A DNA stretch of 64,000 nt, taken from contig JAOTVB010000001.1 in NCBI GenBank assembly GCA_029863605.1, positions 224,187 to 288,186 on the forward strand, given 5' to 3'. Below the pieces are notes generated by a model. That model searched no databases and was not told the DNA's origin. It was given only the letters and a program-made list of their open reading frames with translations. Source of the stretch: Myxococcales bacterium. Its GTDB lineage: Bacteria; Myxococcota_A; Polyangia; Polyangiales; Houyiibacteriaceae. Both the position numbers and the translations under genes were made by a program. Of this stretch, positions 9,405-17,505 are shown piece after piece. Position 1 is the stretch's first letter, and each line of letters opens with the position of its first letter.

Positions 9405-10136
9405 ATGGACACCGCGACTCACGAGATTGCGTCCGATATCTTCCGCATCAGCACGTTCGTGCCCGAGATTGGGCCGACCGGGTTTACGTTCAACCAGTTC
9501 CTGATCCGCGCCGATGAGCCACTGCTGTTCCACACCGGACCGCGCGCGATGTTTCCTGCCGTTCATGCAGCCGTGGCGAAGCTGCTTCCCGCCGAGTCGC
9601 TCAAGTGGATCACATTTGGGCACGTCGAATCCGATGAATGCGGTTCGATGAACCAGTGGCTCGAAGCTGCTCCGCAAGCCGTGGTGGCTCACGGCGAAGT
9701 CGGCTGCATGGTCTCGCTCAACGATCTAGCAGACCGACCTCCGAGGGCGCTCCAACACGACGAAGTGTTGGACCTCGGGGGCAAACGCGTGCGTCATCTC
9801 GATACACCGCACGTGCCCCATTGCTGGGAAGCGCGACTGCTTTTCGAAGAGACGACACGAACGCTTCTATGCGGGGACCTCTTCACACAAGTGGGCAACG
9901 TCCCCGCGTTAACGTCAAACGACATCGTCGAACCTGCGAAAGAAGCCGAACTGCTCTTCAAGGCGAGCTGTCTGACCCCGACGACCGGAAGCACGATCCG
10001 CTCACTCGCGAGCCTCGAGCCCGCCGTGTTGGGGGTCATGCATGGGTCCTCTTTCAACGGAGACTGCGTCAAAGCGCTCCACGACTTGGCGACCGTCTAC
10101 GACGGCCTACTCGCCACCGCGGGGCCGACACCATAG
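9405..10136 (+). CDS. Stand-alone flavodiiron-like (ODP/MBL-fold) protein
   Basis: A 243-residue metallo-beta-lactamase-fold protein with the metal signature of flavodiiron proteins: HVESDE at about residue 72 (H-x-E-x-D instead of the H-x-H-x-D-H of hydrolases), H in TPHVPH, D in LLCGDLFT, and H in VMHGSS. In flavodiiron proteins this domain binds two irons and reduces O2 or NO, receiving electrons from a fused flavodoxin domain. Here there is no flavodoxin extension, and none is encoded next door. Such stand-alone ODP domains also serve as O2 sensors in signalling. The ribosome site AGGAGGAA precedes the ATG closely. Metal-site reading is direct; enzymatic or sensor role is inferred. Confidence 0.82.
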   Translation: MDTATHEIASDIFRISTFVPEIGPTGFTFNQFLIRADEPLLFHTGPRAMFPAVHAAVAKLLPAESLKWITFGHVESDECGSMNQWLEAAPQAVVAHGEVGCMVSLNDLADRPPRALQHDEVLDLGGKRVRHLDTPHVPHCWEARLLFEETTRTLLCGDLFTQVGNVPALTSNDIVEPAKEAELLFKASCLTPTTGSTIRSLASLEPAVLGVMHGSSFNGDCVKALHDLATVYDGLLATAGPTP

Positions 10137-10152
10137 AAGAGCTAGTGCGTCA

Positions 10153-10647
10153 TTACCGACCGAGATAATCCCAAATCTCCGGGCCGTAGTGGACGCCGAA
10201 GTAGAATACGGCGGCCAGCGGCACGATGATGCTGAGTATGGCGAGGATTAGGCCGAGGACAATGATGGCGTAGTCCCATGCGCCGGGTTTCGAGTCGGGG
10301 CTTTCGTGTTGGCGGATGAGCTCGAGGTTTCGGCGGTTCGATTTCCAGGCAGCGTCGAAGATGTCTCCGACGACGGGAAGTGCGCCGAGGACGACATCGA
10401 CCAGGATGTTGAGAAGCATTCGTCCCAAAATCACGCGTGGTACGCCCCGACGGAGCGCGAGCGTCAAGAGCCCGATCGAGCCTACCCCCGTGACTGCGTC
10501 GCCGATGCCCGGAAAGAGCAGCCCGATGATCGGATCGATCCCAAAACGAAACTCGGTGCCCGGGATGCGAAACCGGTCGTCGAGCAACGAGACCAACGTG
10601 TCGGCCCACCTTTTGAGCTTGGTCTCCGAACGCTGAGGGTCAACCAT
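10153..10647 (-). CDS. DUF4112 domain membrane protein
   Basis: A 164-residue protein matching the DUF4112 family as I recall it: an N-terminal helix (WADTLVSLLDDRFRIPGTEFRFG), then the signature DPIIGLLFPGIGDAVTGVGS, a second hydrophobic segment with LLNILVDVVLGALPVVGDIFD, and a conserved KSNRRNLEL. A third hydrophobic segment near the C-terminus (YAIIVLGLILAILSIIVPLAAVFYFG, split here by position about 128-153) suggests an inner-membrane protein. Function unknown. It lies 33 bases after the TPR gene in the same direction and may be its operon partner. Confidence 0.85.
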   Translation of the reverse strand: MVDPQRSETKLKRWADTLVSLLDDRFRIPGTEFRFGIDPIIGLLFPGIGDAVTGVGSIGLLTLALRRGVPRVILGRMLLNILVDVVLGALPVVGDIFDAAWKSNRRNLELIRQHESPDSKPGAWDYAIIVLGLILAILSIIVPLAAVFYFGVHYGPEIWDYLGR

Positions 10648-10680
10648 CGCGCGGATCCTGACCGCGCTAGCCCCCTACGT

Positions 10681-11619
10681 CTACTTGCGTACGCGAACGA
10701 CTAAGATACCGAGCGCGACCAGGATTGCGAGCGCGAGTCCTTGCCCCCCGAGATCGGTGGGGAATCCGGATGCGGCCTCGGTCGATAGGCTTGGTGCGAG
10801 CGTCTCGAGGCGGCTGGTGAGCTGAGCACGCATCGCCACCATCGCTTCGGTGCCCTGGCGTGCCTGCGGGAGCGCATCGATGGCGGCAAGCCCTTTGCGG
10901 TATTCATCCTCCGCGCGCGAGGCTTGTCCCAGTTGGTGAGCGAGGTTACCCGCGATCGCACGCCATCGTGGCGAGTGTCGAAGGGTAGGGCTGAGTAGAT
11001 CGGCCCAGCGGAGCGCCTCCTCGCAGTGCCCTCGTTTCTCTTCCTCTTCGACGGCAAGCTCGACGAGCGATGCAAGCGGACCGAGATCGGCCACGGCCTC
11101 TCGAAGGCCCGCGAGCGCCTCGTCTACCCGCCCTGCATCGATCAGCGCTCGTGCGCGCTCGAGATAATACCGGGGTGCAGGCCGTTCGAAGAGGGCGATC
11201 GCACGAGAGTAGTCATCGGTCCCCTCGTCGATTTGACCCAGAGCTACGTGCGCGCGCGCTCGAACCAAGTATCCATCCGCGCGCTCCGGCTCGCTCGACA
11301 AAAACGAATCGAGAAGCACTGCGGCGCGTTCGTTCTCTTCGAGCTCGACCAAGACCCTGGCTTTCAGGAAATCGATGTTGGACAACCTCGGATCGATTCG
11401 ATCTGCCGATTCATAGTCCGCGAGCGCCTGCGCCCAGCTTTCGTCGAGCGCGTACAGTGACCCCCGACGGACATAGAGTGCTGCGTCGCTCGGGTGTTGC
11501 TCGATTTCTTCATTCAGCTCCGCGATGCGCTCGTGCACGTCCCCGTGGCCGAGCGCGATCGAGGCCGGGACCAGCACAGCGAGAAACGTCGTAACGCCGA
11601 TCTGCCACGTCGTGCGCAT
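10681..11619 (-). CDS. TPR-repeat protein with signal peptide and C-terminal membrane anchor
   Basis: A 312-residue protein with a cleavable-type signal (about residues 1-24, ending ALGHG) and at least five tetratricopeptide-like units between about 30 and 240, for example ALYVRRGSLYALDESWAQALADYESADRIDP in spaced form. The C-terminal hydrophobic segment (about 291-308) is followed by basic RVRK, so the TPR domain probably faces the periplasm, anchored by its C-terminus. A strong ribosome site (GGAGGGG) precedes the ATG. It begins 11 bases after the stop of the purple acid phosphatase gene. TPRs are protein-binding scaffolds, and an accessory role to the phosphatase is possible but only positional. 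Confidence 0.82.
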   Translation of the reverse strand: MRTTWQIGVTTFLAVLVPASIALGHGDVHERIAELNEEIEQHPSDAALYVRRGSLYALDESWAQALADYESADRIDPRLSNIDFLKARVLVELEENERAAVLLDSFLSSEPERADGYLVRARAHVALGQIDEGTDDYSRAIALFERPAPRYYLERARALIDAGRVDEALAGLREAVADLGPLASLVELAVEEEEKRGHCEEALRWADLLSPTLRHSPRWRAIAGNLAHQLGQASRAEDEYRKGLAAIDALPQARQGTEAMVAMRAQLTSRLETLAPSLSTEAASGFPTDLGGQGLALAILVALGILVVRVRK

Positions 11620-11630
11620 GACCCCTCCGC

Positions 11631-13280
11631 TCAGTCCTTTCGAATGGTGAATGTGTCCCGTTCGCTCCCCGCATCGTCGAGGAAGGTCGCTTCCAAGCGC
11701 GCATCATCGACGTCGAGCACTACGGAGCCGAGCTCGAGCAAGGAGATGTACATGGCGGGATGGTCGAGAGGCGCGCTGCTGGTCTTTCCCGAGCTTCCGG
11801 CCACGATGTACACCGCTCCCTCGGTCGTCGAGCCAGGCTTCAAGTAGGCGCCGTCTCCGCCTTCGCGTCCATCTCCGCTGTCGATCATCATCGAGCCGGT
11901 CAAGGTACCGGACCGGCCGTAGTGACCGTTGAGCAGCATCGATCGCTCATACGAATGACTGTGCCCAGAAAGGACTAGGTCGACGCCGTACGATTCCAAG
12001 ATCGGCAACGCAAACTCGCGCATGTCTTCCAAGCCGCCTTCCGAGTCCGAATCGTGCGACCCCTTCGAGTAGGGCGGGTGGTGCCAGAACGCGACGATCC
12101 AAGGCTGAGTGGTGGCGGCGAGGTCGTTTTCCATCCACGTCATCATCGGGCCGTTTGGATCAGGATTCGAATCGTACGAGTCGAGACAGACAAAGTGAAC
12201 GTTGGCGTAGTCGAACGCGTAATAGGCCTCGGTGCCAGACGGCACCCCGCCGGCTTCCGCGGCGGTTGGGAGAGTGAAGATGTCGTAGTAGGGGCCGGTC
12301 TGCGTCGCGGAGTCGGCGCTATGCCCGTCGTGGTTCCCGAGCGTTGGCCAAAGCACCGCATTTCGGAGCGTGTCGGGATACATGTCAAACACCGCCCGCT
12401 GATATTCGTCATCGGTTCCATCGGAATAGGCGTTATCCCCGAGCATCAACCACAGGTCCGTTCCTCGCGATCCAGTGAAGGATTCATAGGCGTCGCGAAC
12501 CGACCGCGCATTGTCGTTGGCGGTACCGGAGTCGCCAAGCACCCAGATCCGGGTCGGCCGTGCGGCTCCGGCCTGCGGGGCGGTCGTGAAAAAGTGGTCG
12601 TCATCGGCGCCGACGAGCGCTGCGGTGGAGGACCCGATCGCATAGTAGTAACGCGTCTCGGCTGCGAGCCCGTCGATGCGAACCGCGTGCTCTCCGGTCG
12701 TCGTCGAAGACGCAGCGACGTTGGTGAGAGAAGTCGGATCGTCGCCATACGCCACGACCGAATCGGTGTTCTCGTTAGTGCGCCAGCGGACTACCACCCC
12801 GCTGCTCGACCCGCTCTGAAGATACGGACCACGTGTGACGGTGACCGGAGTGTCAGGGCAGATTCCGCAATCGGCGTCACACGTGCTGCAAAGCTCGGAG
12901 GCATCGCAAGTACCGTCGCCGCACAGATCGGGACATAGACCGCAGTCGTTCGCGCACGACGCGCAGGTCTCGTCCGCGGCGCAAACCTCATCACCGCAGC
13001 CCATGGGACAAGCACCACAATCGCTCGGGCACGAGGCGCAGCTCTCCTCGGCGGCGCAGACCTCGTCACCGCAGCCGGTGGGACATGCACCGCAATCGGT
13101 TGCGCACGACGCGCACGTCTCCTCCGCACTGCAAAGGCCGTCACCGCACGAAGCGCTAGGACTGCCCTCGATGGCGCCGCCCTGGCATGAAGCGAGCAGG
13201 AACGAAAATATCAGTGCGGCGCTCGCAGCGACCAAACGCCGCGCCTGCCCGCGCTTCACCGAAGCAGGACTTTCACCCAC
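11631..13280 (-). CDS. Purple acid phosphatase-like metallophosphoesterase with four Cys-rich repeats
   Basis: A 549-residue exported phosphoesterase. The signal peptide has a lipobox-like LLASC (Cys32). Residues 45-144 are four 25-residue cysteine-rich repeats. Residues about 148-240 form a purple acid phosphatase N-terminal fibronectin-like domain (VTRGPYLQSG). The metallophosphatase core follows: GDSGTAND, MLGDNAYSDG, LGNHDGH, WHHPPYSKGSHDSD and the C-terminal LSGHSHSYERS, supplying the dinuclear metal ligands. The family hydrolyses phosphomonoesters outside the cytoplasm. The start is a GTG with no good ribosome site, so the exact N-terminus is uncertain (GTG at 13259 is an alternative). 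It heads a leftward operon with the TPR and DUF4112 genes. Phosphate scavenging is likely, though no Pho box was recognised. Confidence 0.9.
   Translation of the reverse strand: MGESPASVKRGQARRLVAASAALIFSFLLASCQGGAIEGSPSASCGDGLCSAEETCASCATDCGACPTGCGDEVCAAEESCASCPSDCGACPMGCGDEVCAADETCASCANDCGLCPDLCGDGTCDASELCSTCDADCGICPDTPVTVTRGPYLQSGSSSGVVVRWRTNENTDSVVAYGDDPTSLTNVAASSTTTGEHAVRIDGLAAETRYYYAIGSSTAALVGADDDHFFTTAPQAGAARPTRIWVLGDSGTANDNARSVRDAYESFTGSRGTDLWLMLGDNAYSDGTDDEYQRAVFDMYPDTLRNAVLWPTLGNHDGHSADSATQTGPYYDIFTLPTAAEAGGVPSGTEAYYAFDYANVHFVCLDSYDSNPDPNGPMMTWMENDLAATTQPWIVAFWHHPPYSKGSHDSDSEGGLEDMREFALPILESYGVDLVLSGHSHSYERSMLLNGHYGRSGTLTGSMMIDSGDGREGGDGAYLKPGSTTEGAVYIVAGSSGKTSSAPLDHPAMYISLLELGSVVLDVDDARLEATFLDDAGSERDTFTIRKD
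12849..13148 (-). repeat. Four tandem 75-bp repeats (25-residue Cys-rich modules)
   Basis: In-frame tandem repeats inside the purple acid phosphatase gene. Each unit reads CGDGxCxxxExCxxCxxDCGxCP plus two residues, six cysteines per unit and 24 in total. The two central copies are nearly identical and both begin CGDEVCAA, suggesting recent duplication. The spacing suggests disulfide or metal-bound knots serving as a wall-spanning or binding stalk. This is protein-coding repetition, not a CRISPR array. Confidence 0.9.
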
Positions 13281-13363
13281 AGGGATTAAGATAGCAAGAT
13301 CGCGGGGAGGCGTCGAGCCTCCGGAGCCAGGCGTAATTCGAAGCGAAAACGGTATGCAGGGGG

Positions 13364-13951
13364 CTACTCGAGGGAGAACGACAAAACCCCGATGGGATCC
13401 GATTGGAAGATCGACGCGACCTCCAGTCGCCGGGCGATCTCGATCGCCGACAACCCGCGCTGCTCAAAGTCCCGTGCGAGCCTCGTGAGGTCGAACTCGA
13501 GCTGGGGGAAGCGTTCGGTGCAGACGAAGCGGGCACCCGTAGGGTCGGCACTACAGGATGCCGACCCGAGATCGCCTACAAGCTCAATCGAGCCGTCCGG
13601 CTGCGCTTGACCTTCGAATGACACGCGCTGCGAAAGGCCCGTGAGCTCTACGGGGAAGTCATAGTCCAATCGGTACTCTCCATTCCTTGCGCGCCAATCC
13701 AAGAGGACAGGCTGGGTCGCGAATGGCGAGAGCGAAGCGTCATCGACCGGAACCGTGTAAAGACCGTCAACGGTGACAAATCCGTCTTCGCCGCCACCGG
13801 TACCCCCGTCCCCAACAGATGCCGTGGCATCCGGGATCGCGCCATCACCTCCGCCGGCTCCCGTGGCCGAAAGGCTTGGATCACCGCTCTCGCCGCAAGC
13901 AACCGCGAGCGAAAGCAACATCACAACGATAAAGCATTCTTTGCGCATCAT
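13364..13951 (-). CDS. Lipoprotein of unknown function coupled to regulator
   Basis: A 195-residue predicted lipoprotein: signal peptide ending LAVAC (Cys19), a Gly/Asp-rich linker (about residues 20-55), and a beta-rich domain with two cysteines (SCSADPTG, FVCTERFP) that could pair. No family recognised. Its ATG overlaps the stop of the upstream HTH regulator (ATGATG, with the regulator TGA inside), and a purine-rich ribosome site (GGAAGAGAG) precedes it, so expression is probably coupled to the regulator. A lipoprotein target or sensor for that regulator is an inference. Confidence 0.75.
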   Translation of the reverse strand: MMRKECFIVVMLLSLAVACGESGDPSLSATGAGGGDGAIPDATASVGDGGTGGGEDGFVTVDGLYTVPVDDASLSPFATQPVLLDWRARNGEYRLDYDFPVELTGLSQRVSFEGQAQPDGSIELVGDLGSASCSADPTGARFVCTERFPQLEFDLTRLARDFEQRGLSAIEIARRLEVASIFQSDPIGVLSFSLE

Positions 13952-15732
13952 GATCTCTCTTCCCTGACCGGCGACTCCTCCGGTATGAGTGAATAGCGAG
14001 TGCCCTTGCCACGGCCCGTTCGGTGGAGCTTTCCGGTCGCGACGAGCGAACGGAGCGAACGGAGCGCGGTGGCATCCGAGACGCGTAGGTCTTCGGCGAG
14101 CTCGGTCGAGCTTGCCGCCCTTCGGCGTCCGAGGATTTCGAGGATGTGGGATTCCCGTTCGGACACGGGCTCGGCTTCTTCCCCCACACTACCCATGGCA
14201 TGCACCTGAACATCGTTGCCGATGAGAACGAGCTCCACGTCCGACGCCAACTGATAACCGCGATCGGTCGTCAGGATCCACTCGCCGTTTGGCGCGAGGC
14301 CCGCACGAAGCCGGGCCACCGCGGTGTGTAATGTCGGGTCGTGCCGAGATGGGGAGTACAAGCTCAGGTTCCAGACGGAGCTCATGAGCTCTGCGTTCGT
14401 CTTGGGCCCGGCTGCAAGCTCGCGAAGCACCCGAACGGAAGGACCAGAGGGGTGCTTATGAACCGAGAGGCGCCCGTGATCTTCGGTGAGCAACGAGGTT
14501 TCGGTGAGATAGATGCGTCGGCCGGGGCTCAAGCCGAGGGACCAGGGCACGAGACCCGCCAGTTGCTCGTGGACCAGGTGCACCACGCGCATCTCCGGCG
14601 GCATCGAGGGGAGATTCAGGAGGAGCTCGCCGAGGCGATCCTCGAGCGGTAGGCGTGTCGATCGAAATCCGAGGGCGAGCTCTTGTGCGATTCGTGCGCG
14701 GTCGATTCCAGTCCGATGCGCGAGGTGCTCGAGCTCGGATGCAACCTCGGGGCGTCCGGCTCGCAACACTGCGGCCTCGACGAAGAGCGCCTCGACGCGA
14801 AGGGAGGGGTCTTCGTGCGCGAGCCGACGTGCTTCCTCCAGATACGGGACCGCGGCGACGCGCCCTTCAGAGAGCATCAGCAAGACCGCGCGCGCCAGCA
14901 ATCCGCGAACTCGACCGCGGCGATCTTCGTCCGGCAAGGCGATGCGGGTCGCTTCGTTCAAGCATTGTTCGGCGGCCCGGACGTCGCTCCGGAACGCATG
15001 TTGCCAGACGAGCTCCAGCAAGGCGTTTCGCCGAGCAAAGAAACTCACGGTCGGGGAACGAGCCAGCTGCTCGAGCCGCGTGAGCAGGTCGCCGGGGCTC
15101 GGCACGCGGTACCGCAAACGGTAAATGTGCTCGGAGACTTGAATCGTCTGCGCGTTTGCCACGAACCCGAGGTCGGCGGCCAGGTGCCCTGCCTGCTGCA
15201 GGAGTCGAAGGCCCGAAAAAACCTGACCGGTCTGCACGAGGGCGTGCCCTCGCAAGTCCAAGGCCAGGAGCCGACCGTACGGGAAGTGCGCCTCGATCGC
15301 CGCGGACAGTGCGCGGAGCGTGAAGCGTCGACTGCGGGCCATTCGGCCCTCGAAGTAACGAACCAAACCGAGGCCTTGGTAGGCAAAGAAGCGACTCCGC
15401 GGGTCGGAAGCACCAAGTGCTGCTAGGTTCGACTTCGCCCACTTCAAGGCTTTTCCGAGAAGGCCCGCGTGGCACGCCCCCGCGCAAAGAAAAAACCGAA
15501 CAGCCACGGCATCGACCTCGTCACGGGTGTCGTCCGAAGTGATCAGACGGCCGGTGATCTCGGCTTCGTCCAGCCTTCCCGTGAACGCGAGCGCCCCCAC
15601 GACAAACGGATCCAAGTTGCCAGTCTGCGTCCGAAGCGTCTTTGCGAGAATCCGGTCGTAACAGCCCTCGTAGAAGAGACGTTCGAGATCGGGTGGGCTC
15701 ATCATCGCTAAGGGGATACCGAACGGGGTCAT
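13948..15732 (-). CDS. TPR-like transcriptional regulator with two HTH-type domains
   Basis: A 594-residue protein. The N-terminal ~400 residues are helical and repetitive (TPR-like, AlcR/MalT-style scaffold). Residues about 440-510 resemble the winged-helix DNA-binding domain of OmpR/SARP regulators: LHTAVARLRAGL, then WILTTDRGYQL matching the recognition helix and wing. The last 65 residues form a second winged helix (SSTELAEDLRVSDATALRSL, then LVATGKLHRTGRGKGTRYSL). The start at 15732 (MTPFGIPLAM) is preferred because a longer frame to 15822 lacks a protein-like leader and crosses an inverted repeat. It is divergent from the Asp/His-rich protein gene and coupled to the lipoprotein gene downstream. 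DNA binding is well supported; target genes are inferred from position. Confidence 0.75.
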   Translation of the reverse strand: MTPFGIPLAMMSPPDLERLFYEGCYDRILAKTLRTQTGNLDPFVVGALAFTGRLDEAEITGRLITSDDTRDEVDAVAVRFFLCAGACHAGLLGKALKWAKSNLAALGASDPRSRFFAYQGLGLVRYFEGRMARSRRFTLRALSAAIEAHFPYGRLLALDLRGHALVQTGQVFSGLRLLQQAGHLAADLGFVANAQTIQVSEHIYRLRYRVPSPGDLLTRLEQLARSPTVSFFARRNALLELVWQHAFRSDVRAAEQCLNEATRIALPDEDRRGRVRGLLARAVLLMLSEGRVAAVPYLEEARRLAHEDPSLRVEALFVEAAVLRAGRPEVASELEHLAHRTGIDRARIAQELALGFRSTRLPLEDRLGELLLNLPSMPPEMRVVHLVHEQLAGLVPWSLGLSPGRRIYLTETSLLTEDHGRLSVHKHPSGPSVRVLRELAAGPKTNAELMSSVWNLSLYSPSRHDPTLHTAVARLRAGLAPNGEWILTTDRGYQLASDVELVLIGNDVQVHAMGSVGEEAEPVSERESHILEILGRRRAASSTELAEDLRVSDATALRSLRSLVATGKLHRTGRGKGTRYSLIPEESPVREERS

Positions 15733-15753
15733 TGCGCAAGGCCTCGGAAGGTG

Positions 15754-15783
15754 CCCGTCAGCGGCTGTTGGGTGAGTGACGGG
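15754..15783. promoter_or_regulatory. Inverted repeat CCCGTCA-N16-TGACGGG, candidate operator
   Basis: A perfect 7-bp inverted repeat with a 16-base spacer in the 102-base divergent region between the two-HTH regulator and the Asp/His-rich protein. Half-site spacing of about two helical turns (23 bases centre to centre) suits a dimeric winged-helix regulator, so autoregulation and control of the divergent gene are plausible. No consensus is known for comparison. Confidence 0.45.
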
Positions 15784-15834
15784 AATCCGGCGGTAGGGTC
15801 GTCTCTCATGTACTGGATACAAAGGAGCAGCACC

Positions 15835-16299
15835 ATGAATTCAAAGACAATTGGGTCATTTCTGGCGGCCATGTGTTGCCTTGCTTACGGTTGCGGCGAT
15901 GCCGGCGTTAGCGCGGCAGAGCTTTCGACGCGGCCCACAGGCGCCGGCGGCTCGGAGACGGTTCCCTGTCAGTCCGACGACGACTGCCCACGGGGCGAGG
16001 AGTGCGAATTCGAGCACGATATGTCGTTCTGCAAACCCCACGGAGGCGACGACGCTGGACCGGCGGACAAGCCAGACCCGAACGCGATGGAGTGCGACTC
16101 GGATTACGACTGCCCACAAGGCGAGGAGTGCGAATTCGAACACGACACGTCGTTCTGCAAGCCTCATGGCGGCGATGACGATGACGACTGCGACCATGAT
16201 GACGATGACGACGATCACCACGACGACGATGACAACGACTGCGACGATTACTGCGACGATTACGATGATCGCAGCGGCAGCAATAGCGGAAAGGGCTAG
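15835..16299 (+). CDS. Asp/His-rich exported protein with two Cys-rich repeats
   Basis: A 154-residue protein. The start at 15835 is fixed by AAAGGAG nine bases upstream. The signal peptide ends CLAYGCGD, which looks lipoprotein-like although Tyr at -2 is atypical. Residues about 45-73 and 87-115 are two near-identical repeats, CxSDxDCPxGEECEFEHD followed by SFCKPHGGDD, a pattern common in myxobacterial secreted proteins. The last 40 residues are almost only Asp, His and scattered Cys/Tyr, a strong candidate for metal binding (Ca2+, Zn2+ or Ni2+). It is divergent from the two-HTH regulator across an inverted repeat. Function unknown; metal binding is inferred from composition. Confidence 0.78.
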   Translation: MNSKTIGSFLAAMCCLAYGCGDAGVSAAELSTRPTGAGGSETVPCQSDDDCPRGEECEFEHDMSFCKPHGGDDAGPADKPDPNAMECDSDYDCPQGEECEFEHDTSFCKPHGGDDDDDCDHDDDDDDHHDDDDNDCDDYCDDYDDRSGSNSGKG

Positions 16300-16364
16300 C
16301 GGACGGAAAAATCTGAATGGCGTTTTCCAGAGTCGCGGGCATAGTACGGTTAGAAGGAGCCGAT

Positions 16365-16679
16365 ATGCCCGCGATTGAAACAGACGGCCTTCGATTTGAA
16401 GTCGAAGAGAACCCGCCCCGCGGGCGCTTCAAGTTGGTGAACGATGAAGGTCAGATGCTCGGGGAGATGATCTTCAGCCGCGCTCGCGATGACTTGGTCA
16501 ACATCGAGCACACCGAGGTCGATGATTCACTGCGTGGCAAAAAAGGAGGGCTTCGGCTCTTTCAAGGCATGGTCGCCTGGGCCCGAGAGACAAAGACGGG
16601 GATCACGTCGACTTGCCCGTTCGTCGATAGGATGTTCGATCGCGACCCTTCGAGCCGCGACGTGCTCGAGCCCTCATGA
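16365..16679 (+). CDS. GNAT-type N-acetyltransferase (YjdJ-like)
   Basis: A 104-residue minimal GNAT of the YjdJ type. The start at 16365 follows AGAAGGAG at optimal distance. Conserved points are FEVEENPPRGRF (N-terminal strand), IEHTEVDDSLRGKKGGLRLFQGMVAWAR (the acetyl-CoA pyrophosphate loop region, with RGKKGG in place of the usual GxG), and a late ITSTCPFVDRMF. These small proteins transfer acetyl groups, probably from acetyl-CoA; acceptors are unknown. The 3' end overlaps the convergent remnant by six bases. Confidence 0.85.
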   Translation: MPAIETDGLRFEVEENPPRGRFKLVNDEGQMLGEMIFSRARDDLVNIEHTEVDDSLRGKKGGLRLFQGMVAWARETKTGITSTCPFVDRMFDRDPSSRDVLEPS

Positions 16680-16970
16680 GCCGACCAACTCCCGTAGTTT
16701 CGATATAGCCCCCTCCAACATCGGAAACCCATCCCCGACGATCAGCGCAGGGACACCGACGACGGTGAAGGGGCCGACGCGTTGTCCGACCTCGAGCGCT
16801 GCGTCGATGTGCGTGCCCTGCTCCCGTGCATGAGCCGCGTCGGCCGGGTGGATGGCGACATGTGCGCCGGTCCGCTCGGCGATGCAGCTGGACGCGCGGG
16901 TGTGCCACGACCCGGTGAGGACATCAGGGAGCAGTTGGCGCACGGAGGGAGGGTAACCGATGTGCCACAT
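16674..16970 (-). pseudogene. Decayed MBL-fold hydrolase fragment
   Basis: A 98-codon frame reads like pieces of a metallo-beta-lactamase-fold hydrolase: ERTGAHVAIHPADAA with GQRVGPFTVVGVP (the middle of such proteins), then directly LIVGDGFPMLEGAISKLREL (normally 30-40 residues further on). The metal motif expected as THxHxDH is replaced by LTGSWHTRASS, and the second His motif is missing at the GVP-to-LIVGD junction. This pattern indicates internal deletion and loss of the active site. No convincing ribosome site was seen. It could instead be a real small protein of unknown fold, but the family-like fragments argue for decay. Confidence 0.5.
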
Positions 16971-17027
16971 CAGGGGGAATCCGGGATGCGGTCGCTTGTT
17001 GCATCGCCTCGTGGGAGATCAAAGAAG

Positions 17028-17050
17028 ACGCTCCGGCGGAAACCGGAGCG
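17028..17050 (-). terminator. Hairpin downstream of the Cys-rich secreted protein gene
   Basis: Perfect 8-bp inverted repeat CGCTCCGG / CCGGAGCG with a six-base loop, 47 bases past the stop of the leftward gene at 17098. On the minus strand it is followed by TCTTCTTT, a modest U-rich tract, consistent with an intrinsic terminator. Confidence 0.6.
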
Positions 17051-17097
17051 CCTCCTTCACGATGCGTTGTCCCCGCCTCAGCGGGTTCGCTACTCCT

Positions 17098-17505
17098 TTA
17101 CATGGGGACGGGGCAGAACCCTGCGCATTCCCCGAGGGGGCCTTGCCCGTCCATGCAGAGACCGCACTCGGCAACGGCGTTACAAATCACCTCTGCGATG
17201 TGCTTCGCTTCGCCAGCGTTTGGTGCGCCCTCGGGCTGTAGCGCGGCGCTGTTTGTCAGACCTTCGAGCTCGCCGCTCGTAAATCCCGCAGCGCAATCGT
17301 CGTTTCCGAAGAAGGCGCCCGCGGCCATTGCCACGTCCATGCACGCGTCGGAGTCGCATCCGAAGTTCCAACACACTTGTGAGGCATTCATGGCGTTAGC
17401 CACGATCCGGTTGCAAGAGCCATTTGCGTTGTCTGCGTGAGCCCCTGATGCCGAGACGGCTACCGCAGCGACCGCTACGAATGCAATCGAGAGTAGAGTT
17501 TTCAT
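17098..17505 (-). CDS. Small secreted cysteine-rich protein
   Basis: A 135-residue protein with a textbook Sec signal (residues 1-24, cleavage after AHA) and an excellent ribosome site (AAAGGAG, 7 bases before the ATG). The mature part has about ten cysteines in pairs (CNRI, VCWNFGCDSDAC, DDCAAG, VICNAVAECGLCMDG, CAGFC), probably all disulfide-bonded. No family recognised. A hairpin terminator follows, so it looks monocistronic and well expressed. Confidence 0.8.
   Translation of the reverse strand: MKTLLSIAFVAVAAVAVSASGAHADNANGSCNRIVANAMNASQVCWNFGCDSDACMDVAMAAGAFFGNDDCAAGFTSGELEGLTNSAALQPEGAPNAGEAKHIAEVICNAVAECGLCMDGQGPLGECAGFCPVPM

Noticed and set aside
12054-12938. A 294-codon plus-strand frame inside the purple acid phosphatase gene
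   Set aside because: Antisense shadow of a clear metallophosphatase; Val/Arg-rich composition only.
12849-13148. 75-bp tandem repeats as a possible CRISPR array
   Set aside because: Repeats are in frame, encode Cys-rich modules and have no unique spacers; no cas genes nearby.
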